The position numbers were made by a program, and so were the translations under genes. A model generated the notes under the pieces. The model was given only the letters and a program-made list of their open reading frames with translations, was not told the origin of the DNA and searched no databases. From contig JAZQKK010000019.1 of assembly GCA_045542115.1 (NCBI GenBank), positions 136,091 through 200,090 on the forward strand: DNA of 64,000 bases, in the 5' to 3' direction. The DNA comes from RGIG995 sp045542115. GTDB taxonomy: Bacteria > Bacillota > Clostridia > Oscillospirales > UBA644. This document shows, piece by piece, positions 16,961 through 25,253 of this stretch. Position 1 is the stretch's first letter. Each line of letters opens with the position of its first letter.

Positions 16961-18787
16961 ATGACTGACACAACGTTGCGGCAGATTCCCTTTTCTGAGA
17001 TTCAAATTACCGGAGGGTTTTGGAAAAAGAAACAGGAAATGGCACGGAAGGCCACCGTCCGGGCGGTCTACGACCGATTCGCCGAGACGGGACGGTTTGA
17101 CGCTTTGAAGTGCGATTGGACGGAAGGCAAACCCAACAAGCCCCACTTTTTCTGGGATTCCGACGTGGCCAAATGGTTGGAAGGGGCTATCTATATTCAA
17201 CAAACCCATCCCTCGGCCCGGTTACAAAAGAAAATTGATACCACCATCGACACCTTCCTTGCAAACCAAGGGGAAGACGGCTATTTCAACTCTTATTTTA
17301 CTACGGTTGCCCCCGAAGACCGTCTGTCGGACATTGACAAGCACGAATTGTACTGTGCCGGCCACTGGATGGAGGCGGCCGTGGCCCATATTCAAGCCAC
17401 GGGAGACGACCGTTTTTTAAAGGGTGTGGAAAAATTTGCCGATTATATTGAACGTCGCTTCCTTATAAATAAAGACGTGCCCTTTGAAGTTCCCGGCCAC
17501 GAAGAAATCGAATTGGCTCTGTTGCGGATGTACGATTGCACGAAAAAGAAAAAATATCTGGAAATGGCCCTGCATTTTCTCAACCTGCGGGGGGCCCATC
17601 CCCAGTCTGTTCATCCCGAACGGGAATGGGTCACCGCGGCCTACTGCCAAAACCATCTTCCGGTCCGTCAGCAGACCGAAGCGGTTGGCCACGCCGTCCG
17701 GGCGGTCTATCTTTACACCGCAATGGCCGACGCCGCCGCAAAAACCGGGGATGAAGCCCTGAAAAACGCCTGCGAAAGGTTGTGGCGTGACATTACCGAA
17801 AAGAAAATGTTCATCACCGGGTCCATTGGCTCTTCCGCCCGAGGGGAAGCCTTCACGGTGGAGTACGACCTTTGCAACCTTTTGGCTTACAGCGAAACCT
17901 GTGCGTCCATCGGTTTAATCTATTTTGCCCAGAAAATGCTTTCGATGGATGCGGATTCCCGCTATTCCGACGTCATTGAACAGGCGTTGTATAACTGTTT
18001 TTTGGCATCCACGTCTTTGGACGGAATGGCCTTCTACTACGAAAATCCCCAAGAAATCGTGCCCTATCTTCATACCCGGGATGCCGGCTCGTCTGCCATT
18101 AAGTGGCCCAAGATGGAACGGTCGAAGGTCTTTACTTGTTCCTGTTGCCCGCCGAATATCGTGCGGATGCTTCCGTCGGTGGGGAATTACGTTGCCTCGG
18201 AAGGAAACGGAACCGTTTACGTACATCAATATATGCAATGTGAGATCGGTCTCAGCGACGGAAAACGCTTGAAGATTGACACCCGCTATCCTCAAAACGG
18301 CACCGTCACCCTGACCTTGACGGGGGGAGACGGAAGGCTGGCCGTCCGCGTTCCCGGTTGGTGTAAAAACCACGGTTATCCGACGGCAAAAGGGTATACG
18401 TATCTGGAAGCAAAAGACGGAGTTCCCGTTTCCTTGTCCTTCCCGATGAAAGTACAGTTTATCGAGGCTCGCCCCGAGGTCATCTTCAACTGCGGACGGG
18501 TCGCCGTCCGGCGAGGACCGGTGTTGTACTGCGCCGAACAGGCCGACAACGGCCCCCAACTTCGGGATTTGATTCTTTCGGAGGGGAGCCGCTTCAAGCA
18601 AGGCGTTCACCCCGACTTGGGGGTTCCCACCCTGACCGGTAAGGCCTTCCGCCGCACCTGGACCGAACGGGACCTGTACCGGGAACGAAACCGAACCCTT
18701 ACCCCCGTCCCCGTTACCCTGATTCCCTATTACGCGATGGCCAACCGAGGAGAAGGGGAAATGCTTCTCTGGTTCCAAATCCAATAA
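16961..18787 (+). CDS. GH127 beta-L-arabinofuranosidase-like glycosidase
   Basis: The 608-residue protein is a cytoplasmic (no signal peptide) member of GH127 (former DUF1680), which removes beta-L-arabinofuranosyl residues. Equivalents of the zinc/catalytic residues of the Bifidobacterium enzyme HypBA1 are visible: Glu296 in RGEAF, Glu312 and Cys314 in SETCA, and the Cys395-Cys396 pair in CSCCPPN. The Glu296-Glu312 and Glu312-Cys314 spacings match those in HypBA1. The N-terminal PFSEIQITGGFW segment is also typical. The gene faces the AraC regulator and ends at a terminator, so it is probably monocistronic. Confidence 0.92.
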   Translation: MTDTTLRQIPFSEIQITGGFWKKKQEMARKATVRAVYDRFAETGRFDALKCDWTEGKPNKPHFFWDSDVAKWLEGAIYIQQTHPSARLQKKIDTTIDTFLANQGEDGYFNSYFTTVAPEDRLSDIDKHELYCAGHWMEAAVAHIQATGDDRFLKGVEKFADYIERRFLINKDVPFEVPGHEEIELALLRMYDCTKKKKYLEMALHFLNLRGAHPQSVHPEREWVTAAYCQNHLPVRQQTEAVGHAVRAVYLYTAMADAAAKTGDEALKNACERLWRDITEKKMFITGSIGSSARGEAFTVEYDLCNLLAYSETCASIGLIYFAQKMLSMDADSRYSDVIEQALYNCFLASTSLDGMAFYYENPQEIVPYLHTRDAGSSAIKWPKMERSKVFTCSCCPPNIVRMLPSVGNYVASEGNGTVYVHQYMQCEIGLSDGKRLKIDTRYPQNGTVTLTLTGGDGRLAVRVPGWCKNHGYPTAKGYTYLEAKDGVPVSLSFPMKVQFIEARPEVIFNCGRVAVRRGPVLYCAEQADNGPQLRDLILSEGSRFKQGVHPDLGVPTLTGKAFRRTWTERDLYRERNRTLTPVPVTLIPYYAMANRGEGEMLLWFQIQ

Positions 18788-18796
18788 AAAACAGGT

Positions 18797-18828
18797 ACGC
18801 CCCCTTGTAAAAGCAAGGGGGCGTTTGT
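18797..18828 (+). terminator. Terminator after the GH127 gene
   Basis: A perfect eleven-base-pair stem (ACGCCCCCTTG / CAAGGGGGCGT) with a six-base loop and a T-containing tail follows the stop by nine bases. Confidence 0.75.
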
Positions 18829-18850
18829 TGATACCGTCGGGGCATTGCCT

Positions 18851-18974
18851 GTTTAATTCGTTCAAAGGCAGCTTTTGCGTTGACCGGCATCCCTGCGGTA
18901 CGCTTCTTTCGGGAAAAGGAACGAATTTAACAACGTAATACGACGCGCCCCACGGGCGGGTTTTCCTTGGGCGC
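18851..18974. repeat. Inverted-repeat element of unknown role between GH127 and GH116
   Basis: Arms GTTTAATTCGTTC (18851) and GAACGAATTTAAC (18919) can pair with one mismatch around a ~55-base interior that itself contains short pairing segments. A second stem, GCGCCC/GGGCGC, follows at 18945-18974. No ORF is credible here. It could be a structured RNA, a protein-binding element or the relic of a small mobile repeat. Confidence 0.35.
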
Positions 18975-19008
18975 ATTTACGAAACGGATAAAAATTTTGC
19001 CGTGTAAG

Positions 19009-19037
19009 TTGACACGACCTGTTTTTTGCGGTATAAT
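19009..19037 (+). promoter_or_regulatory. Consensus promoter of the GH116-LacI operon
   Basis: A perfect TTGACA is followed after 17 bases by a perfect TATAAT. A promoter of this strength next to a LacI-family gene implies control by repression. I could not define a clear operator palindrome. Confidence 0.8.
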
Positions 19038-19069
19038 AGAAAAAAAGATTTCGGAAAGGAATCCGTGGT

Positions 19070-21592
19070 GTGCAGTACAAAAATGAATTTTTACAAAATA
19101 TCTCCTTCCCTTTGGGGGGCATCGGTACGGGGTGTATCGGCCTTGCAGGGAACGGGGAACTGATTGACTGGGAGATTTTCAATCGCCCCAACAAAAATAC
19201 CCGCAACGGCTATTCCCATTTCGCGGTGCGGGCGGTGACGGACGACGGCGTGGTGGCCAAAGTCCTGCAAGGGGATACTTATGAAAATTTGAGCGGAAGT
19301 TACGACGGCGGGTCGGGGCATATCGGCTTCGGATTCGGCGTTCACAACAATTCCCTGGCCGGATTTCCCCACTTCCGAAACGTGACCTTTGAGGGGAATT
19401 TTCCTCTTTGCTCCTTGTCCTTTACCGACGACACCTTTCCAGGCGCAGTGCGGCTGACCGCCCTGAACCCGATGATTCCCCACAACGCTTTCGACTCTTC
19501 GTTGCCGGCGGCGTTATTTGAATGGGAGATTGAAAACACCTCGGACAGACCGGTGGAATACACCTTGGCGTTCAGTGTGTGCAACCCTGCCGCCGTGTCG
19601 GAGAACCGGGAGATTTCCACGGAAAACGCCACGGGGATCTTCTTCGTCAACGGAGAAAAGCAGCCGGATGAAATCGGCTATTGCGACCTGTGTTGTCTGA
19701 CCGACCGAACCAACGGCTACACCCAGGAATCCTGGTATCGGGGGCGGTGGCGGGATGCAAGTACCACCTTTTGGAACAATTTTACCGCAAAAGAGCCCCT
19801 GCCCGCCCGTCATTGCGACACGCCGGGACAGCACGACCACGGGTCGGTGGCCTCGGCGGTGACCGTTGCTCCGGGAGAACGGGCAAGGGTTCGGTTCGTA
19901 CTTGCCTGGTCCGTTCCGGTGCAGTACAATTATTGGAAACCGTATCAGGATGAAAACGGCAACCACGTCACCTGGAAAAACTACTACGCCACCCAATTTG
20001 CCGATTCCCGTCAGACGGCGCAGTACGTTTTAGACCGTTTCGACGACCTTCGGGAGCAATCCCTTCGCTTTGCGGAAGCCTTGAATCAGTCTTCTCTGCC
20101 CGACGCCGCCCGGGACGCGGTCAGTTCCAATCTTTCGGTACTGAAAACCCCCACGGTGCTTCGGTTGGAAGACGGCTCGCTTTGGGGATGGGAAGGGTGC
20201 AACGAGCGGACGGGGTCCTGCGAGGGGTCCTGCCAGCACGTGTGGAATTACGCCTACGCTCTCCCCTACCTGTTCCCCGAATTGGAACGGTCGCTGCGGG
20301 AAAACACCGTAAAATATGCTTTGACCGAAGCCGGCGCCACCACGTTCCGGGTTCCCCTGCCGGTGGGAAGAAAATTGGGAGAGTTTCGCTCCTGCGTGGA
20401 CGGACAGATGGGAGAAGTCATCAAATGTTACCGGGAATGGAAACTTTCCGGAGATACGGAATGGCTGAAGAAGATGGCTCCGTCCATTTTTAAGATGTTG
20501 GATTACGCCCGTTCCCCGGAAAATCCCGACGCCTGGGACCGGGACTGCGACGGCGTTTTGGAAGGCCGCCAACATCATACCTTGGATATGGAACTGTTCG
20601 GGCCCAATTCCTGGTTGCAGGGATTCTACCTGCTGGCCCTCGACTGCGGCGCCCGGATGGCGGAAGCCCTGGGGCGGAATGAAAAAGCCGAGGAATACCG
20701 TGCTTTATATGAAAAGGGCAAAGAATGGACGGCAAAGAACCTGTTCAACGGCTTCTATTTCTGCCAAAACGTGGACTTGACCGACCGGGACGTTGTAGCT
20801 CGGTTCGGGGCGGAAGACACGTATTGGAACGAAGAAGCAGGGCAGATTAAATATCAGGTGGCCCAAGGATGTATCATCGACCAAATGCTGGCCGATTGGC
20901 ACGCCGGACTGATCGGACTTGACCCGGTTTTTGAGGAAGAACAGCGAAAAACGGCGTTGGGCAACCTTTACAAAAACAATTTCGTTCCGTCGATGCGGTC
21001 GGTTGCCAATATGTGGCGGAACTTCGCGGTCAACGACGAAGGGGGAACGGTAATCTGCTCTTACCCGGACGGCGCTCCGAAGCCCGCCATTCCCATTCCT
21101 TACTGCGAAGAGGTAATGACCGGGTTTGAATACGCGGCGGCGGGCCTTCTTCTGCAAAACGGATTTTCCGACGAAGGGTTAACGGTGGTCTCCGCCATCC
21201 GGGACCGGTACGACGGAAAGAAGCGGAATCCCTGGAACGAAATCGAATGCGGGAGCAACTACGCCCGGTCGATGGCCTCCTTTGCACTGCTTCCCATTTA
21301 CAGCGGATTTACCTTCGATATGACGAAATCCTACCTTGGCTTTGCCCCCTTGTCCGGAGAAGGCACCTATCTTTGGAGCATCAAAAACACGTGGGGAACC
21401 GTCTCGGTGGAACAAGACCGGTGCACCCTTTCGGTGTACGGAGAACCCCTGACGCTGGCCCGCTTCGGAATCCCCGGAGAAGCCAAGACCCTTTCGGTGG
21501 ACGGAACCGAACTCCCCTTCGCAGCGCAAGGGGACGGTATTGAATTTGAAGAAGTTAAAATAAATCATACTTTGGAGTTGATGTTTAAATGA
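19070..21592 (+). CDS. GH116 family glycosidase (beta-glucosidase / glucosylceramidase GBA2-like)
   Basis: The 840-residue protein starts at a GTG nine bases after GGAAAGGA. It has the GH116 N-terminal domain opening (FPLGGIGTGCIGLAGNGEL) and the C-terminal (alpha/alpha)6 catalytic barrel (former DUF608), including the EGSCQHVWNYAYALPYLFP segment and the DGQMGEVIKCYREWK and HTLDMELFGPNSWLQGFYL segments, where the catalytic Glu and Asp are expected. No signal peptide is seen, so it should act on imported glycosides. Substrates in the family include beta-glucosides, beta-xylosides and GlcNAc glycosides. It overlaps the LacI gene by four bases. Confidence 0.88.
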   Translation: MQYKNEFLQNISFPLGGIGTGCIGLAGNGELIDWEIFNRPNKNTRNGYSHFAVRAVTDDGVVAKVLQGDTYENLSGSYDGGSGHIGFGFGVHNNSLAGFPHFRNVTFEGNFPLCSLSFTDDTFPGAVRLTALNPMIPHNAFDSSLPAALFEWEIENTSDRPVEYTLAFSVCNPAAVSENREISTENATGIFFVNGEKQPDEIGYCDLCCLTDRTNGYTQESWYRGRWRDASTTFWNNFTAKEPLPARHCDTPGQHDHGSVASAVTVAPGERARVRFVLAWSVPVQYNYWKPYQDENGNHVTWKNYYATQFADSRQTAQYVLDRFDDLREQSLRFAEALNQSSLPDAARDAVSSNLSVLKTPTVLRLEDGSLWGWEGCNERTGSCEGSCQHVWNYAYALPYLFPELERSLRENTVKYALTEAGATTFRVPLPVGRKLGEFRSCVDGQMGEVIKCYREWKLSGDTEWLKKMAPSIFKMLDYARSPENPDAWDRDCDGVLEGRQHHTLDMELFGPNSWLQGFYLLALDCGARMAEALGRNEKAEEYRALYEKGKEWTAKNLFNGFYFCQNVDLTDRDVVARFGAEDTYWNEEAGQIKYQVAQGCIIDQMLADWHAGLIGLDPVFEEEQRKTALGNLYKNNFVPSMRSVANMWRNFAVNDEGGTVICSYPDGAPKPAIPIPYCEEVMTGFEYAAAGLLLQNGFSDEGLTVVSAIRDRYDGKKRNPWNEIECGSNYARSMASFALLPIYSGFTFDMTKSYLGFAPLSGEGTYLWSIKNTWGTVSVEQDRCTLSVYGEPLTLARFGIPGEAKTLSVDGTELPFAAQGDGIEFEEVKINHTLELMFK

Positions 21593-22521
21593 AGCGTTTC
21601 TCCGGCATTACCACCACTCAACTGGCCCGCATTTGCGGCGTTTCCCAAGGTACGGTAGACCGGGCGCTCCACGACCGTCCCGGCATCCGCCCGGAAACCA
21701 AAGAATACATCCTTTCCGTGGCCCGGGAATACGATTATCTGCCCCACGTCAAGGGAAGTACCGGAAACAATTCGATGCTGATTGGTGTGGTTTTGTTTGA
21801 TTTGAAAAACGAATTTTTCTCCAAACTTGCCACGAGCCTGGTCAACGAAGCGAAACGGATGGGATATTCTCTCATTTTTCAATTTTCGGAAAAAGACGCA
21901 AGCCGGGAGCGGAAAGCCTTGGAATATTTTGACTATATCGGGGTGGACGGCATCGTTCTGTTTTCCGTGGGAAGTGACGACGACGTCTACGAAAAATACC
22001 TTCGCTCCATCAAACGTCCCCTCGTCAGCATCGGGAATCGAATCTTTCAGTTCCCTTACGTGGGAATCGACGATAAAAAGGCGATGCAGGAAATTGCCCT
22101 GCGCCTTTGCAACGAGGCAAAAGACGGAGAATTGGTCTACTACGCCCCCATTTTGCGGAAACCCCTTCATACCCTGAATGCGCAACGCCTTCGCTTACAG
22201 GGGGCTCGGGCGGCAATAAAACAACAGAATCGAACTCTGCGAATTGCGTTCACACCGGAAGAACTTTCCGGCGCCGCCGCCGTTATCTGTCCTACCGACG
22301 ATTACGCCGCATCGGTTCTGCGGCATCTGAAATTTCCCCAATCTCTTCCGATTTCCGGGTTTGACAACATCTCTCTTTTGAATTATCTGCAAACGCCCGT
22401 GCTGACCGTGGAATATTCCACAGACACCATCGCCCGGGAATGTATGAACTTCCTTTTGGGAAGACCGTATCAGCCGGAAATCCCCTATCAACTGCTCTAT
22501 AAAAACAAAGAAACGCTATAA
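21589..22521 (+). CDS. LacI-family transcriptional regulator
   Basis: Residues ~8-55 form the LacI helix-turn-helix and hinge region (TTQLARICGVSQGTVDRALHDR). The rest is a periplasmic-binding-protein-like ligand domain, with the usual IGVVLFDLKNEFFSKL opening. The protein is 310 residues, slightly short for the family, because its C-terminal subdomain is compact. The ATG overlaps the GH116 stop, so regulator and enzyme are coupled and the regulator is likely to control its own operon in response to a sugar released by GH116. Confidence 0.9.
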   Translation: MKRFSGITTTQLARICGVSQGTVDRALHDRPGIRPETKEYILSVAREYDYLPHVKGSTGNNSMLIGVVLFDLKNEFFSKLATSLVNEAKRMGYSLIFQFSEKDASRERKALEYFDYIGVDGIVLFSVGSDDDVYEKYLRSIKRPLVSIGNRIFQFPYVGIDDKKAMQEIALRLCNEAKDGELVYYAPILRKPLHTLNAQRLRLQGARAAIKQQNRTLRIAFTPEELSGAAAVICPTDDYAASVLRHLKFPQSLPISGFDNISLLNYLQTPVLTVEYSTDTIARECMNFLLGRPYQPEIPYQLLYKNKETL

Positions 22522-22528
22522 AAAAACC

Positions 22529-22572
22529 AGACCCCACCGCCCGAGACGATTCTTGGGGGTGGGGTCTTTTCC
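22529..22572. terminator. Terminator after the LacI gene
   Basis: A ten-base-pair stem (AGACCCCACC / GGTGGGGTCT) followed by TTTT on the plus strand and preceded by an A-run stops both the LacI operon and possibly read-through from the opposite side. Confidence 0.75.
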
Positions 22573-22663
22573 TGTCGTTCTTTCATAATGCGAACGGAAC
22601 CGCTTGTACGGACAACAGAACAAGCCGGTTCCGTTCAAAAAAACAAGGATTGCGCAAAATCGT

Positions 22664-25156
22664 TTAAGAATTATCCGCCTTGGCAAAGGTCAGCGTCGCG
22701 GTGGCGACCTTGTCAGTCCGGCTTTCGCCGTTCTTGGGCGTTCCGTTAACGGTCAGCACAAAATCCACGAAATCCGCATCAGCAACGGCCTTTTCTTCTG
22801 CCGTTTCCAAAATTTCTTCCGCCGATTCGGGGGTAACGGTCAAGTCGTCATCCGCGTCGGCATCGACAACGGTCAGGGTGGCTTTCACGCCAACGTTGGA
22901 ATGGTTGACCACCGTTACCTTCAACTGATTGTCCTTCCATTCTGCCGGACGGAAGCCTTCAAAGGTGTGGTCTTGCGGTTTCCAAGTCCCTTCGCTTCCG
23001 CCGTCATAATCAAAGGAAACGTCATCGTTCTCCCAAGCCACGTCCAGGGAATACACTGGGTCGGAAGGAAGCCGACCTTGGTAGTTCACGGTAAGATCCC
23101 TGTTCTCCGAGGGAAGATTAAGACCGGCAAGTTGATTACTCATATCCCGAACTACCGTGTAAGAGGCGATTTCGTATACGTCGGGATCCCCGGATTTTTC
23201 GCCCGTATTGTAATAGCGGAACGTGATGTGGTCCTCATAGAAATCAATTTTCAGGAACTGAACGATTAACGGCTCGGCCACCGCCAATCCACCGCTCTGA
23301 TATTGGTTATTGTAATACCCCATAGATCCCATATGGCAGGAGAGGGCGCCGTTTGTCGTCCAGGAATTGTCCTCATTTTGCGTTTCACTGCCGAAGATGG
23401 GACGCACCAATTCGGACGAGGCGTACCAAGCATATTCACTGTCACTCCCGTGAACGTGCCCGTAGCAATAAAGCACGTTGGGATATTGTGCCAGGGTCTC
23501 CTGAAGAAGATTCGTTGCATCCAACCCCGCGCTAACGGGATAATGGCATTGCAGAATCACGGTTTTATCCTGTCCGATCTCTTCCAATTGCGCTGCAACC
23601 CATTCCGCCTGGCTGACGTAAAGGGTGCTGACATCCCCGGTAGGCTGATAGGGAGTATTGACGCTGATAAATTCCATTCCGTTCAACGAATACCGATAGC
23701 AGAGCAGTTCGTTGAATTTGGAGTCGGGATTACGCAAATACGCATCGAAGTCTCCTACGTGCTCAAGGAGATACGAATCCCAATCCCCGGAATACACGGT
23801 TCCGCCGGCAGTATTTCCGGGCTCGGAATCGTGATTGCCGGTGATGGGAAGAACCACGGAATCCGTACTGCCCTGCAGAAGGGTTGCATAAACCGTATCC
23901 ATAGAATTGCGGAGATTCTCGTTCGTCCATTCCGCATTCCAATCGTTATTGCTGACGATATCGCCGCCAACAAGGATCACGTTTGCCCCACCTAAAGTAT
24001 CCCTCAGATAATTCACGGCGTTCACCGTTCCCTGACGGATGGGAGAGTTCCAGGACTGAATCCCGTAGTCCACGTGCAAATCGGAGAAACAAGCCACGGA
24101 ATACAGAGGCGTCTGTCCGGCGTTGTCGTATTCCGCTTCATTCTGTTGCAGGGTGTACAAGGTAAATTCATTGCTGCTCGGGAGCGTGCCGGAAACCCAA
24201 CCGGAGCCCGTAGTCAGAACGTTGGAAAACCGCAGATAATACGTAGTTTCGTCAATGACCGTATATATCTTCATCTTTCTTCCGGAAAGGGTAACGTTCA
24301 GATTCTGGGGGGTGTCCGAAAGAGTCGCCGCCGTAGCGGAAAGATTCAGATATTTTCCTGCGGCATCGGAATAGAAAACGTAAGTCCCGTCACCGTTTTC
24401 GGTGATTCGCCACAGGCTGTCGGTTGCCTTCTCCAAGGTCTTGGGACGGGTTGCGTATTGCAAACCGGCTTCCTTCGGTGCGGCAACGACGCAAGTGTCC
24501 ATCGTAACGCCGGCCGCATCCCTCACCGAAGCCCGCCCGAGAGCGTACTGCTCCCCGGAAACGAACTGGCGCATAGGACGGACGAACGTATCCGAATCCG
24601 AATCTTGAATGGTCTGCAGCCCGAATTCCGTGCTGCTCTCAGTGGCCCCAACGACCCAACGACCGTGAACAGTTGCAGTTCCGCGGGTCATACGCAGATA
24701 GTAATTCGTACCTTCCACGGTAGTGTAAATTTTAATTTTCCCATCGGAGATGGTGGCATTCAACGCCTGAGGCGTATCGGAAAGAGAGGCTTCCGTCGAA
24801 CTCATATTCAGATACTTTCCGGCGTAATCCGACCAAAGGGTAACGGTGTTGGTCGTCGTTGCGTAGGAAATCCGCCACAAGCATTTTTCCCCTGCAGCGA
24901 CCGTCGCGGGAGGCATAGCAAGAGCCATCCCTCCTTGATAAGTCTCGGCGGAAACACAGTACGTGGTGCTTGCGCTCACGAGGTTTCCGTTGAAATACAT
25001 TCTCGTCCCGTTCATAGTCAGGACGTATTCCTCTCCCGGCACGAAACCGTCGGCGGCGGCAAATCCCGTCTCGGCGGCAACCGAAGAGAGATTCAATCCC
25101 GCCAGCAGAGAAAGACAAAGAACTGCAGCGAGGAAGCAAGCTATCGCTTTACGCAT
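22664..25156 (-). CDS. Exported metallophosphoesterase with two N-terminal beta modules and a shared C-terminal module
   Basis: I chose the ATG at 25156 (MRKAIACFL), which follows a TTCTCC-complement Shine-Dalgarno site at nine bases and gives a clean ~25-residue signal peptide. The 830-residue product has two tandem homologous beta modules (~35-185 and ~190-345, both with an AGKYLN segment and a YYLR segment, perhaps beta-trefoil-like). A calcineurin-type phosphoesterase domain follows (~355-600; SDLHVD, GGDIVSN, GNHD, CHYPVS, GHVHG), then the ~140-residue module also found in its neighbours. It probably hydrolyses phosphodiesters or phosphomonoesters outside the cell. No sortase motif or S-layer domain is seen. 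Confidence 0.85.
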   Translation of the reverse strand: MRKAIACFLAAVLCLSLLAGLNLSSVAAETGFAAADGFVPGEEYVLTMNGTRMYFNGNLVSASTTYCVSAETYQGGMALAMPPATVAAGEKCLWRISYATTTNTVTLWSDYAGKYLNMSSTEASLSDTPQALNATISDGKIKIYTTVEGTNYYLRMTRGTATVHGRWVVGATESSTEFGLQTIQDSDSDTFVRPMRQFVSGEQYALGRASVRDAAGVTMDTCVVAAPKEAGLQYATRPKTLEKATDSLWRITENGDGTYVFYSDAAGKYLNLSATAATLSDTPQNLNVTLSGRKMKIYTVIDETTYYLRFSNVLTTGSGWVSGTLPSSNEFTLYTLQQNEAEYDNAGQTPLYSVACFSDLHVDYGIQSWNSPIRQGTVNAVNYLRDTLGGANVILVGGDIVSNNDWNAEWTNENLRNSMDTVYATLLQGSTDSVVLPITGNHDSEPGNTAGGTVYSGDWDSYLLEHVGDFDAYLRNPDSKFNELLCYRYSLNGMEFISVNTPYQPTGDVSTLYVSQAEWVAAQLEEIGQDKTVILQCHYPVSAGLDATNLLQETLAQYPNVLYCYGHVHGSDSEYAWYASSELVRPIFGSETQNEDNSWTTNGALSCHMGSMGYYNNQYQSGGLAVAEPLIVQFLKIDFYEDHITFRYYNTGEKSGDPDVYEIASYTVVRDMSNQLAGLNLPSENRDLTVNYQGRLPSDPVYSLDVAWENDDVSFDYDGGSEGTWKPQDHTFEGFRPAEWKDNQLKVTVVNHSNVGVKATLTVVDADADDDLTVTPESAEEILETAEEKAVADADFVDFVLTVNGTPKNGESRTDKVATATLTFAKADNS
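22680..23040. repeat. Near-identical DNA repeat, copy 1 (3' end of the metallophosphoesterase gene)
   Basis: About 350 bases here match 25265-25625 at roughly 97% by eye, in the same orientation. They encode the C-terminal module of two adjacent exported proteins. The flanking coding sequence is much less similar, which points to recent duplication or gene conversion limited to this module. Confidence 0.85.
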
Positions 25157-25253
25157 TTGAAACCATTCTCCTTCTACGTGTCTTTTGAATTGTATTACAG
25201 TTCGTATACAATATCGTAGCCTGAATGTAAAATTCCCATTCAAGCCCGACTTC

